This document shows, piece by piece, positions 1-6,293 of a stretch of DNA of 12,236 bases; positions within the stretch are counted from its first letter, which is position 1; the number at the start of each line of letters is the position of its first letter. Source of the DNA: JBHHZJ01 sp046758005 (GTDB lineage: Bacteria > Pseudomonadota > Alphaproteobacteria > Kiloniellales > J153); assembly GCA_046758005.1 (NCBI GenBank), contig JBHHZJ010000099.1, positions 1 to 12,236 on the forward strand, in the 5' to 3' direction. A model generated the notes under the pieces. It saw only the letters and a program-made list of their open reading frames with translations. It was not told the DNA's origin and made no database searches. The translations under genes were made by a program, and so were the position numbers.

Positions 1-638
1 CGGGAGGCGTCGAAGTCCTCGGGCGGGTTGAGCGGCGGCGAGGGCGGGAGCGGCGCCAGCAGGGCCGACGGCGGCCCCTCGAAGATGTTCTTGATGACCT
101 CGAGGTCGATCAGGCGGAAGACGAGCTCGGTCGGCGGGATGACGCCCAGCGGGTTGAGCAGGTCGATGACCTGGCCGGTGTCGTCGCTGTACCGGGTCTC
201 GCCGGTGCCGATCGGGCCCGCCGGCGCGGCCGCGGTCTCGAACGTCACCGGTGCGGCCTCGCTCATCGCCACGGCCTGCGCGAACAGGGTGGCGCCCGGG
301 ATCGGGGTGCCGGCGATCTCGAACACCGGCGCGTCCGCCGCCTGGACCGCCTGGCCCAGGTCCGCGAACACGATCCGCCCGCCGTCCGGGAAGATCAGGA
401 TCAGGTCGTCGCCGGCGACCCGCACCTGGGCGGCCTCGGGGTCGAAGTCGATGACGTAGCGCTGCCCGGCCTCGGCCGCGATGGTGATCGCCTCGCCCGG
501 GCCGGGCTGCGCGACCAGGATCTCCGCCTGGCCGACGAGCGCCTCCGCGCCCTCGGCGCCGCTGAGGATGTCGCTGTCGGAAGTCTCGCGCTCGGTGTCC
601 TCGCGCGCGTCGGAGCCGCGGCCGAGATCCTCGGTCAT
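1..638 (-). CDS. N-terminal part of a large BapA/RTX-type adhesin-like protein (truncated by the window)
   Basis: This reading frame starts at ATG 638 and stays open to the window edge, giving 212 residues with no stop. A GGGAGGG ribosome-binding site lies about 8 bases upstream. There is no signal peptide. The first 35 residues are acidic and polar. Residues about 38-112 form a short beta-rich unit with the signature FDP, VRVAGDDLILIFPDGG and IVFADL, then a segment on DAPVFEIAGTPI. The end turns proline-rich (PLPPSPPLNPPEDF). This arrangement is typical of the N-terminal prefix of giant alphaproteobacterial proteins carrying VCBS, cadherin or RTX repeats and exported by a type I system through a C-terminal signal; in LapA/BapA-type proteins the prefix can retain the protein at the outer membrane. 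The repeats and secretion signal would lie outside the window, so adhesin function is inferred from the N-terminus only. The gene faces away from the AT-rich gap, which probably holds its promoter. Confidence 0.72.
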   Translation of the reverse strand, partial: MTEDLGRGSDAREDTERETSDSDILSGAEGAEALVGQAEILVAQPGPGEAITIAAEAGQRYVIDFDPEAAQVRVAGDDLILIFPDGGRIVFADLGQAVQAADAPVFEIAGTPIPGATLFAQAVAMSEAAPVTFETAAAPAGPIGTGETRYSDDTGQVIDLLNPLGVIPPTELVFRLIDLEVIKNIFEGPPSALLAPLPPSPPLNPPEDFDAS

Positions 639-871
639 GCCCTAAACCCTCCCTGGCGGGGCCCGCCGCCGCGTCGTTTGCACCCCAGCGCGGCGCCGGC
701 GTCCCAATGTTTGAAGTTTCTTACCGGGAGTTTGAGAAAAATAATTGGAAAATTCAACGAAAGTTACGCCAGAAACGACGTAAATATGTATGAGTTTTCC
801 GTGATTCCGTTAAGATGTGAAGTCTTTTGGTTAATGAAGGCTCGCATTATTACTTCGCTCTATGTAAAAAT

Positions 872-932
872 CGTTAACGAATAAATAAAATAATTTAAGA
901 GTCATATATCTAGGTAGATAAATACGTTAACG
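872..932. promoter_or_regulatory. Pair of CGTTAACG palindromes flanking a TATCTAGGTAGATA inverted repeat
   Basis: The perfect 8-base palindrome CGTTAACG occurs at 872-879 and again at 925-932. The starts are 53 bases apart, close to five helical turns. Between them, at 907-920, is a 6-2-6 inverted repeat, TATCTA-GG-TAGATA. A half-matching CGTTAAGA lies at 808-815. This looks like a cluster of protein-binding sites upstream of the adhesin-like gene. I cannot assign a regulator. Confidence 0.35.
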
Positions 933-951
933 CCGCCGACCTCCGGCGTTA
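928..951 (-). terminator. Possible hairpin terminator downstream of the OmpA-like gene
   Basis: TAACGCCG at 928-935 pairs perfectly with CGGCGTTA at 944-951 around an 8-base loop. Read on the minus strand the stem is followed by an AT-rich stretch (acgtatttatc) rather than a clean T run. It lies about 210 bases past the OmpA-like stop codon, so it could end that transcript and insulate the adhesin-like gene. Its left arm overlaps the second CGTTAACG palindrome, so a protein-binding role is the alternative. Confidence 0.3.
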
Positions 952-1161
952 CATTTCAAGTCGTTGCCGCCCCGGCGCGCGCCTTGGTGTTGAGGCGCGG
1001 CGAAGTCGTCGGGAAAAGTCGGGAAAAACGGCTGCGCCGGCCGAGCGCCGATGGGGCTCGGGACCCTGGGACCCACACACCGAGAACGGCCCCTGCCCGC
1101 GCGCCGCCGGGCGAGGCCCCCCGGTGTCGAGACGGCGTCGGGAAACCCGTGCGCCAGGGCC

Positions 1162-2106
1162 CTACAGCAGGATGATCTCGACCCGGCGGTTGGCCGGCTC
1201 GCGCACCCCGTCGGCGGTCGACACCGCCGGCTCGGCCTCGCCGCGCCCGGCGACGCTGATCCCGCTCGCCTTGACGCCGCGGGCGATCAGCGCGTCGCGC
1301 ACCACGTTGGCCCGGCGCAGCGACAGCCCGAGGTTGTACTCCTCCGGGCCGGAGCGGTCGGCGTGCCCGGTGATCGAAAAATCGACGATGCCGAGGCGCT
1401 CGGCCGTGGCCACGGCGTCGTCGATCACCCGCATGCCGGCGGTCGTGATCTGCGTGCTGTCGAAGCCGAAGTACACGACGAAGGGCTTGGGGGCCTCCGT
1501 CGGCATGGGCGCGGGCGCCGGGGCCGGTGCGGCGGCCATGGCCGGCCGGCCGGCCGGCCGGCGGAACGGCGTCAGCTCGAGGTTCGCGGCCCGCTCGACC
1601 GCGGCGATGGCCTCCTCGAAGGCGGTCTTGCAGCGCGCCACGTCGTCGGTGCGGAAGGCCGACCACGAGCGCATGCCGTGGTTCGGGTTGGCGCCCTCCG
1701 CGGCCTCGATCCAGCAGTCGTAGCTAACCTGGGCGCGCGCGGATTCGGCCGGGGCGAGTGAACGGCCGCCGCGGTCGAAGGCCGTGCGCAACCGCGTCAA
1801 CGCGGCCGCAAGCTGCGCGGCGTCCTGCTCCGTCAGATCCCGGTCCATGATCTCGTCCGGCATCACGTCGGAGCGGCGCGCGGCGCGCCGGGCCTTGTGG
1901 TTGAAGTGTTCGCCGTCGATCAGGTCCGTGGCCTTGACCCGGCCGCGCGACAGCTCGGCGTAACCCTCATAAAGACCGTTCGCGAACGCGATGCCGCTGG
2001 CGTCGAGCCCGATCCCGGTCCTGGTATCGAAAATCAGATCCGCCTTCGCCGGCGCGGCCAGGGCCAAGACGGCCAACGCACCGAAGAGAACCCCCGAAGT
2101 CTTCAT
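1162..2106 (-). CDS. Secreted OmpA-family peptidoglycan-binding protein
   Basis: The protein has 314 residues from ATG 2106, chosen because a typical signal peptide (residues 1-22, ending AKA before DLIFD) begins there. A frame starting at 2163 would put 19 unlikely residues in front. Purine-rich GGAGAGGGGG precedes the ATG. Residues 23-180 hold an alphaproteobacterial-type N-terminal region with SYDCW and two cysteines (C131, C159) that could form a disulfide in the periplasm. A Pro-Ala linker (about 190-207) leads to the OmpA C-terminal domain (about 208-314): YFGFDS, TGHADRSG (D250) and NRRVEI (R307/R308). The conserved Asp and Arg of this family bind diaminopimelate of peptidoglycan, so the protein probably tethers the envelope to the wall. 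No N-terminal beta-barrel or lipobox is visible, so it is likely periplasmic or associated with the outer membrane. Confidence 0.88.
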   Translation of the reverse strand: MKTSGVLFGALAVLALAAPAKADLIFDTRTGIGLDASGIAFANGLYEGYAELSRGRVKATDLIDGEHFNHKARRAARRSDVMPDEIMDRDLTEQDAAQLAAALTRLRTAFDRGGRSLAPAESARAQVSYDCWIEAAEGANPNHGMRSWSAFRTDDVARCKTAFEEAIAAVERAANLELTPFRRPAGRPAMAAAPAPAPAPMPTEAPKPFVVYFGFDSTQITTAGMRVIDDAVATAERLGIVDFSITGHADRSGPEEYNLGLSLRRANVVRDALIARGVKASGISVAGRGEAEPAVSTADGVREPANRRVEIILL

Positions 2107-2186
2107 GCCCCCGACCCCCTCTCCAGGTTTTTCCGCGCCGCCGCCGTGCAAAAAGGGCGACAAGCGCGCGCAGTGTAACGCGCAAA

Positions 2187-2227
2187 ATTATGTGACCATG
2201 CAAGTATTACCGACTGCGTATAACGCA
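2187..2227 (-). promoter_or_regulatory. Probable promoter region and operator-like palindrome upstream of the OmpA-like gene
   Basis: On the minus strand a CATAAT hexamer (plus-strand 2187-2192) is a good -10 candidate about 80 bases upstream of the OmpA-like start; no convincing -35 is visible. Just upstream, at 2215-2227, is the inverted repeat TGCGT-ATA-ACGCA, a likely operator or activator site. The surrounding 2160-2250 stretch is richer in A and T than the genes, as expected for a promoter. Confidence 0.3.
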
Positions 2228-2291
2228 TATTCACGGCGCGGCGCAAGTCATGCTTAAACGCGAGGATCCGCATGCCGCGCCCGCGCCGCCC

Positions 2292-3575
2292 TCAACAGCC
2301 CCCCCGCCGGCGCCGCTCGACGGCCAGGCCGAAGGCCGGGCGCAACGCCGTGCCGACATAGGTTCCCGCCAGCGCGGCCACCAGCCACAGCCAGCCGTGC
2401 AGGCTGCCCGAGGCGATGCCGCTGAAGTAGGCGCCGATGTTGCAGCCGAAGGCCAGCCGGGCGCCGTAGCCCATGAGCAGGCCGCCGAGCGCCGCGGCGA
2501 GCGCCACGCCCCAGGCGATCCGGCGGCGCGGCGCGAACCTGCCGGCCAGGCCCGCGGCCAGGAAGGCGCCGACCAGGATCCCCAGGTTCATGACCGAGGT
2601 CGCCTCGGCGAGCACGCCGCCCTCCAGCGCCTGCCTGGGATAGCGCCAGGTCCAGAACTCCCACGAGGCCACGTCCACGCCCAGCGCCGCGGCCGCCTTG
2701 GCGCCCCAAAGGGTGTAGCCGAAGGACACGGTCCAGGGGTGCCCGGCCAGGACCAGCGTCGCCGCGTTCAGCAGCGCCAGCAGCACCGCGCCCCAGAGCA
2801 GCGGCCACGGCCCCTGCAACAGACGGCGCGTCAACCGGGGCCGCGGCGCGGCCGGGCCCGCGCGCAGGGCGAAGCCGAGGCTGACGGTTCCGTGACGGCG
2901 CCGCTCGATCAGCGCGCTGGCAAGCGCCAACGCGGCGAACGCCCCGAGCTGCGCGGCAAGCGCGCCCGTCAGGCCGAGCTCGCGGAGCAGCGAGATGGAG
3001 CCCAGGCTCGGCGTCCCCAGCCACCACGGCAGATGCGCCGAGCCGAGCAAGGACCCGGCCATGAAGAAGACCAGCGTCACCACCATGTGGGACGAGCCGC
3101 CGCCCACGGTGTACAGCGTGCCGGACGCGCACCCGCCGCCGAGCTGCATGCCGACCCCGAACAGGAAGGCCCCGACCAGCACCGAGGTGCCGAAAGGCGC
3201 CACCGCCCCGCCCACCGGCCGCCCGAACAGGCTGCCGTCGGCCAGGGCGGGCAGGAAGATCGCGCTGGCCACCGCCAGCATCAGCATCTGGGCGCGCAGG
3301 CCCGCCCCGCGCCCGTCGGAAACGAACACCCGCCAGCTCGAGGAAAAGCCGAAGGCGGCATGGTAGAGGACGAGCCCGAGGGCACCGCCCAGCACGTAAA
3401 GCGCCGCCTGACGCCAGGCGACGGCCTCGCTCAGATACGCCGCGCCGCCGAGCAGCAGGACCCCGGCCAGGGCCACCACCCGCCAGTCCGGACGCGGCAG
3501 CCCCGGCGGCTCGCCGACCGCCGCGCGCGCGTGCCCGGTTCCTGTCCCGCGAAGGCTCTCGGCCGCGATCGCCAT
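2292..3575 (-). CDS. YeeE/YedE (TsuA-like) sulfur-compound transporter
   Basis: This is a 427-residue polytopic membrane protein from ATG 3575. A GTG at 3599 in the same frame would add eight residues; neither start has a strong ribosome-binding site. Hydrophobic segments run through most of the protein in two similar halves. Two hallmark cysteine motifs are present, GMQLGGGCASGTLYTVGGG (C149) and LAFGCNIGAYFSG (C378). In the thiosulfate channel TsuA such cysteines line the pore and pass thiosulfate by hydrogen bonds. The early motif that carries a cysteine in TsuA reads YHAAFGFSSSWR here, without cysteine, so the substrate may be another reduced sulfur species. The gene follows the sulfurtransferase by 118 bases on the same strand, suggesting one transcript. 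The DNA between them contains CGGCCCGGCG twice (3613-3622, 3641-3650). Confidence 0.85.
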   Translation of the reverse strand: MAIAAESLRGTGTGHARAAVGEPPGLPRPDWRVVALAGVLLLGGAAYLSEAVAWRQAALYVLGGALGLVLYHAAFGFSSSWRVFVSDGRGAGLRAQMLMLAVASAIFLPALADGSLFGRPVGGAVAPFGTSVLVGAFLFGVGMQLGGGCASGTLYTVGGGSSHMVVTLVFFMAGSLLGSAHLPWWLGTPSLGSISLLRELGLTGALAAQLGAFAALALASALIERRRHGTVSLGFALRAGPAAPRPRLTRRLLQGPWPLLWGAVLLALLNAATLVLAGHPWTVSFGYTLWGAKAAAALGVDVASWEFWTWRYPRQALEGGVLAEATSVMNLGILVGAFLAAGLAGRFAPRRRIAWGVALAAALGGLLMGYGARLAFGCNIGAYFSGIASGSLHGWLWLVAALAGTYVGTALRPAFGLAVERRRRGGC

Positions 3576-3693
3576 TCCCGCACACCCGTTACGGCCCACG
3601 GAACGACCCCGTCGGCCCGGCGGTGCCGTTTATGCCCGAGCGGCCCGGCGCCGTCGAGACCGGCGCACCGAATCGTGAAGCGCGCGGCGCCCG

Positions 3694-4632
3694 CTACCGG
3701 CCGGCCGCCTTGCGCTCGATCGGCAGCTCGGTCCGGGCCGACCAATCGACCATCGAGCCGTCGTAGAGCCTGACCTTCTTGTTGCCCAGGATCTCGCTCT
3801 CCGCGAACCAGCCGAGCGAGGCCCAGTGGCCGGTGTTGCAGAAGGTGATCGCCTCGTCCTCGGCGCCGACGCCGACGCCCCGCAACAGCGCCTCGATGCG
3901 CGCGGCGCTGACGAAGCGGCCGCCGTCGGTGACCAACTCGCTCTCGGGTACGTTGACCGCGCCCGGGACGGTGCCGGCGCGTTTGGCCGCGCGGGAGCGC
4001 CTCTCGCCGCGGTACTGCGCCGGCGGGCGCATGTCGAGCAGCGCGACCCGGGCCTCCCTGGCCGCGAGCACGTCCCTGTAATCGGCGATCAGCTCCGGCC
4101 GCAGGCTGGCCTTGAAGGTCTTGGCCGTCGGCCGGTTCCACCCGGTCTCGACCGGACTGGCGGGGTCGGCGGCGTAGGCGCGGTAACCGCCGTCCAGGAT
4201 CGACACGTTGTCGTGGCCGAGGACCTTCATGGTCCAATAGACCCGCGTGGCGCTGCCCATGTCCAACGCGCTCGCTCCGCCGGCCACGATCACGACGTGG
4301 CTGTCGTTGTCGATACCGAGGCCGCCGATCAAGCGTTCCAGCGCCGCGGCCGGCGGAAGCTGGCCCGGCACTCCGTCGACCGTGGCGCGCCAGCCGGCCG
4401 TCAGATAATCGCTGTACACGGCGCCCGGAATGTGGCCCCGGCGGTAAGCGGCCTCCGACCCGCCGCCGAGCCTGTTGCGAATGTCGAGGATCACGACCCC
4501 GGGCTTGCCGCCGTTTTCTTTCACCCAGGCGGTGTCGACCAGCGGCGGCGCCGCCGCCGCTCCACCCGCCCAGGCGAAGGCCACGAGCGCGGCGACTGCA
4601 ACCACGGCAAACTTGCTAAGGACCCGAGGCAT
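3694..4632 (-). CDS. Exported two-domain rhodanese (thiosulfate/3-mercaptopyruvate-type sulfurtransferase)
   Basis: The protein has 312 residues from ATG 4632, supported by GGGAGC upstream and a signal peptide (residues 1 to about 28, ending GGAAAA). An in-frame ATG at 4665 would add 11 residues but lies at or before the predicted transcription start. Two rhodanese domains follow. The first (about 30-150) has LDIRN, YRRGHIPGAV and LDGGY but AGGASALDMGSA where the active cysteine would be, so it is catalytically inactive. The second (about 175-305) has LLDMRPPAQYRGE and the active loop FCNTGHWAS, with C265 the only cysteine in the protein. It should transfer sulfane sulfur from thiosulfate or a related donor in the periplasm. 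The next gene encodes a YeeE/YedE transporter, so the pair likely handles and imports reduced sulfur. Confidence 0.88.
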   Translation of the reverse strand: MPRVLSKFAVVAVAALVAFAWAGGAAAAPPLVDTAWVKENGGKPGVVILDIRNRLGGGSEAAYRRGHIPGAVYSDYLTAGWRATVDGVPGQLPPAAALERLIGGLGIDNDSHVVIVAGGASALDMGSATRVYWTMKVLGHDNVSILDGGYRAYAADPASPVETGWNRPTAKTFKASLRPELIADYRDVLAAREARVALLDMRPPAQYRGERRSRAAKRAGTVPGAVNVPESELVTDGGRFVSAARIEALLRGVGVGAEDEAITFCNTGHWASLGWFAESEILGNKKVRLYDGSMVDWSARTELPIERKAAGR

Positions 4633-4655
4633 GGCGAGCTCCCAAAGATCCGCAC

Positions 4656-4664
4656 TTATCCACA
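4656..4664 (+). promoter_or_regulatory. Perfect DnaA box (TTATCCACA) at the sulfurtransferase transcription start
   Basis: TTATCCACA is the classic high-affinity DnaA box. It lies between the predicted -10 element (4668-4673) and the sulfurtransferase start codon (4632), overlapping the expected transcription start near 4661. DnaA bound here could block or modulate the operon. It may also be a chance match. Confidence 0.4.
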
Positions 4665-4667
4665 TGA

Positions 4668-4695
4668 AATATAGGTCTTTTAACCATATTGTCCG
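4668..4695 (-). promoter_or_regulatory. Predicted promoter of the sulfurtransferase-transporter operon
   Basis: On the minus strand CGGACA (plus-strand 4690-4695) is followed after 16 bases by TATATT (4668-4673). The -10 matches five of six positions of TATAAT and the -35 four of six of TTGACA. The predicted start near 4661 leaves a leader of about 29 bases before ATG 4632. Confidence 0.5.
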
Positions 4696-4754
4696 TAATT
4701 ATGCGCGCCAATTGATCCCGCCGGCAAGCGCCGCCCGCACCATCGCGCGGGCGC

Positions 4755-4795
4755 TTGTGATATTTTTGTGACTTTCGCCGGGGCGAGCCGGCTCG
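4755..4795. promoter_or_regulatory. TTGTGA direct repeat and CGAGCCGGCTCG palindrome in the divergent gap
   Basis: TTGTGA occurs at 4755-4760 and 4766-4771, exactly 11 bases (one helical turn) apart. TGTGA is the half-site of CRP/FNR-family regulators, but these copies are direct rather than inverted. A 12-base perfect palindrome, CGAGCCGGCTCG, follows at 4784-4795. These lie between the divergent sulfurtransferase and Sel1 genes and about 60 bases upstream of the Sel1 -10 element. Confidence 0.25.
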
Positions 4796-4818
4796 TAACG
4801 GGCGCAAGTCCGGTGCTT

Positions 4819-4827
4819 TGCTATATT
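4819..4827 (+). promoter_or_regulatory. Extended -10 element for the Sel1 lipoprotein gene
   Basis: TGCTATATT matches the extended -10 pattern TGnTATAAT at all but one position, and no clear -35 is visible, as is allowed for extended -10 promoters. Transcription would begin near 4834, leaving a leader of about 70 bases. This argues against translation starting at the upstream in-frame codon at 4818. Confidence 0.4.
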
Positions 4828-4904
4828 GTGGCCGCCGAACGCCCCGGCATTCGGCGACGCAAATCGAAAACCAGTCCGAACGCGAACGAATCGAGGTTGA
4901 CGCG

Positions 4905-5906
4905 ATGCACCTTCGACCCCTTTGGCGGATGGGTGTCGTGGCCGCCGCCCTCTCGGTGGCGGGCTGCGCCCAGGTTCAGGACACGTTCCGTGACGCCGCC
5001 GACGGCCTCGACCGCGTCTTCGGCGTGGAGTCGGAGCAGCCGGCCCAGTCGAAGCCGGAGGAGGCCGAGCCGCTCTACCAGGCCGGCCTCGCCGCCCGCG
5101 CCCGCGGCGCCGAGGAGGAGGCCTTCGAGCGCTTTCTCGAGGCGGCGCAGCTCGGCCACGGGCCGGCGGCCTACGAGGTCGGCCGCGGCTACAGCGACGG
5201 CACCGGCACGGCGCAGGATGCCGATGCCGGCGCCAAATGGATCAACATCGCCGCCTCGCTTGGCGAGCCGCGCGCGCAGTTCATGGTCGGCGCCGCGTAC
5301 TACGGCGGAATCGGCGTCGAGCGCGACTACGACCGGGCAGTCCTGTTCCTGGCGGAGGCGGCCGCGCAGGGCCACGCAGAGGCCCAGTATCTGCTCGGCG
5401 AGGCCTATTCGAACGGCCGCGGCGTGCCCGCAAACGCCGCCTGGGCCGCACGCTGGTACGGTAAGGCGGCGGCCCAGGGCCTGAGCGAGGCGCAATACGC
5501 CTACGGCGTGGTGCACGCCCGCGGACTGGGCCTGCCGGCGAACCGCACGGTGGGCTACGGCTGGCTCCTGCTCGCCGGCCGCGGCGGCCACGAAAAGGCC
5601 GACGTGGTGCGCCGCGCGATCGCGACCAAGATGGCCCCCGAGGCGATCAAGCGCGCCGAGGCCTGGGCCAGCCGCTTCCGCCCCCAGACGGAGGCCCCGT
5701 TCGTCGATTCGCCGACGGTGATGTACGTGCAGCAGGTGCTGAACACCCTCGGCTACGACGCCGGCCCCGTCGACGGCAAGCCGGGGCCACGCACGCGCAG
5801 GGCGGTCACGAAGTACCAGGACAAAGCCGGCCTGCAGCAGCGCGACGGCCGGATTTCGCCCGATCTCATCGACCGCCTGCTCGCCGAACAAAGCACCGAA
5901 TCCTGA
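4905..5906 (+). CDS. Outer-membrane lipoprotein with Sel1 repeats and a peptidoglycan-binding domain
   Basis: The 333-residue protein starts at ATG 4905, preceded by GAGG nine bases upstream. This start gives a proper lipoprotein signal: LSVAGC with C21 lipidated. The residue after the cysteine is Ala, not Asp, so outer-membrane sorting is expected. An upstream in-frame start at 4818 would add 29 charged residues and bury the signal. Residues about 52-230 form a run of roughly 36-residue Sel1/TPR-like helical repeats with recurring AQY-L-G-Y--G-GV and A--W---AA-QG patterns. They act as protein-binding solenoids. Residues about 271-328 form a PG_binding_1 domain (VMYVQQVLNTLGYDAGPVDGK, GPRTRRAV-KYQ). 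It probably scaffolds envelope enzymes at the wall. It stands alone between divergent and convergent neighbours. Confidence 0.87.
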   Translation: MHLRPLWRMGVVAAALSVAGCAQVQDTFRDAADGLDRVFGVESEQPAQSKPEEAEPLYQAGLAARARGAEEEAFERFLEAAQLGHGPAAYEVGRGYSDGTGTAQDADAGAKWINIAASLGEPRAQFMVGAAYYGGIGVERDYDRAVLFLAEAAAQGHAEAQYLLGEAYSNGRGVPANAAWAARWYGKAAAQGLSEAQYAYGVVHARGLGLPANRTVGYGWLLLAGRGGHEKADVVRRAIATKMAPEAIKRAEAWASRFRPQTEAPFVDSPTVMYVQQVLNTLGYDAGPVDGKPGPRTRRAVTKYQDKAGLQQRDGRISPDLIDRLLAEQSTES

Positions 5907-5943
5907 GCCGGCGCGCGGCGAGGTTCGCGACCGCGCAAGACCC

Positions 5944-5977
5944 GGAACCGGCGAAGGATCGCTCCTCCGCCGGTTCC
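5944..5977 (+). terminator. Very strong hairpin after the Sel1 lipoprotein gene
   Basis: GGAACCGGCG at 5944-5953 pairs perfectly with CGCCGGTTCC at 5968-5977. After one A-C mismatch, AGGA (5955-5958) pairs with TCCT (5963-5966) around a TCGC tetraloop, a 14-pair stem in all. It starts 38 bases past the stop codon. There is no T tract, so it is either a U-less terminator or an RNA-stabilising 3' end. Being nearly symmetric, it could also serve the convergent SRAP transcript. Confidence 0.5.
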
Positions 5978-6246
5978 CGTCCGGCGTTCGACAGTGTCGA
6001 GGTCGCTCCCGGCGCTCGGCTCTTGCACAGGCCCGAATCGGCCTCGCCGTCGCTGCCGGCGCCCCTGCCATTTCCGCCGCAAATGTCTCCGCAACGCGGC
6101 GCCGGTTTCGGCTCAACCCCCCCGAGCCGAACCGGGCAAAGGCACGGAGGCCTTCAGTATGTCGCCCGGCCGCGGCCATTCCCAGGGCGGGTTTTGTGTC
6201 AAATTTGTGCCGGTCCGCGCCGAAACCGCGCGGTTCGACGGCCCCT
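5978..6246. other. Gap between convergent genes with no recognised feature
   Basis: Apart from the strong hairpin just before it and the tandem repeat at its end, I see nothing here that I can support. Open frames in this stretch are short, have no convincing start and match no family I know. It is simply the space between the convergent Sel1 lipoprotein and SRAP genes. Confidence 0.5.
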
Positions 6247-6293
6247 CACGATCCCCTCATGGTCCCGTCATGGTCCCGTCATGGTCCCGTCAT
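6247..6293. repeat. Tandem 11-base repeat at the 3' end of the SRAP gene
   Basis: Three identical copies of CATGGTCCCGT run from 6258 to 6290. A degenerate copy (8 of 11 matches) precedes them at 6247-6257 and a fragment (CATGAC) follows. The array touches the SRAP stop codon at 6290-6292. The unit is not a multiple of three, so growth of the array into the gene would shift the frame of the SRAP C-terminus. Confidence 0.8.

Larger units (their letters stand above)
639..1161. other. Non-coding gap with AT-rich island between adhesin-like gene and ompA-like gene
   Basis: This 523-base gap lies between the start of the adhesin-like gene and the 3' end of the OmpA-like gene, both on the minus strand. 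From about 711 to 930 the sequence turns abruptly AT-rich, unlike everything else in the window. A 68-residue open frame inside it (678-884) starts at TTG, has no ribosome-binding site and resembles no family I know, so I do not call it a gene. The island lies 70-300 bases upstream of the adhesin start and is best read as its regulatory region. It holds repeated palindromes listed separately. From 1008 to 1027 there is an exact tandem pair of the 10-mer GTCGGGAAAA of unknown meaning. Confidence 0.7.

Noticed and set aside
678..884. 68-residue open frame on the plus strand inside the AT-rich island
   Set aside because: It has a TTG start, no ribosome-binding site and no recognisable domain, and an AT-rich leader is the simpler reading.
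1539..1563. Run of GGCC units inside the OmpA-like gene
   Set aside because: It encodes an RPAGRPA segment next to the Pro-Ala linker and is explained by high-GC coding of a low-complexity region.
2250..3773. 507-residue open frame on the plus strand, antisense to the transporter
   Set aside because: Its composition (strings of R, G, Q, P and A) is typical of a high-GC shadow frame; the minus-strand protein has clear membrane segments and family motifs.
4811..4827. Possible sigma-54 promoter before the Sel1 gene (TTTGCTA)
   Set aside because: There is no GG ten bases before the GC, so the -24/-12 pattern is not met; an extended -10 fits better.
5973..5989. GTTC pair resembling a LexA box after the Sel1 gene
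   Set aside because: The spacing is nine bases instead of seven, and the first GTTC is part of the hairpin stem.
4821..6179. 452-residue open frame on the minus strand, antisense to the Sel1 lipoprotein
   Set aside because: It is a low-complexity Arg/Ala/Gly shadow; the plus strand shows a lipobox, Sel1 repeats and a peptidoglycan-binding domain.
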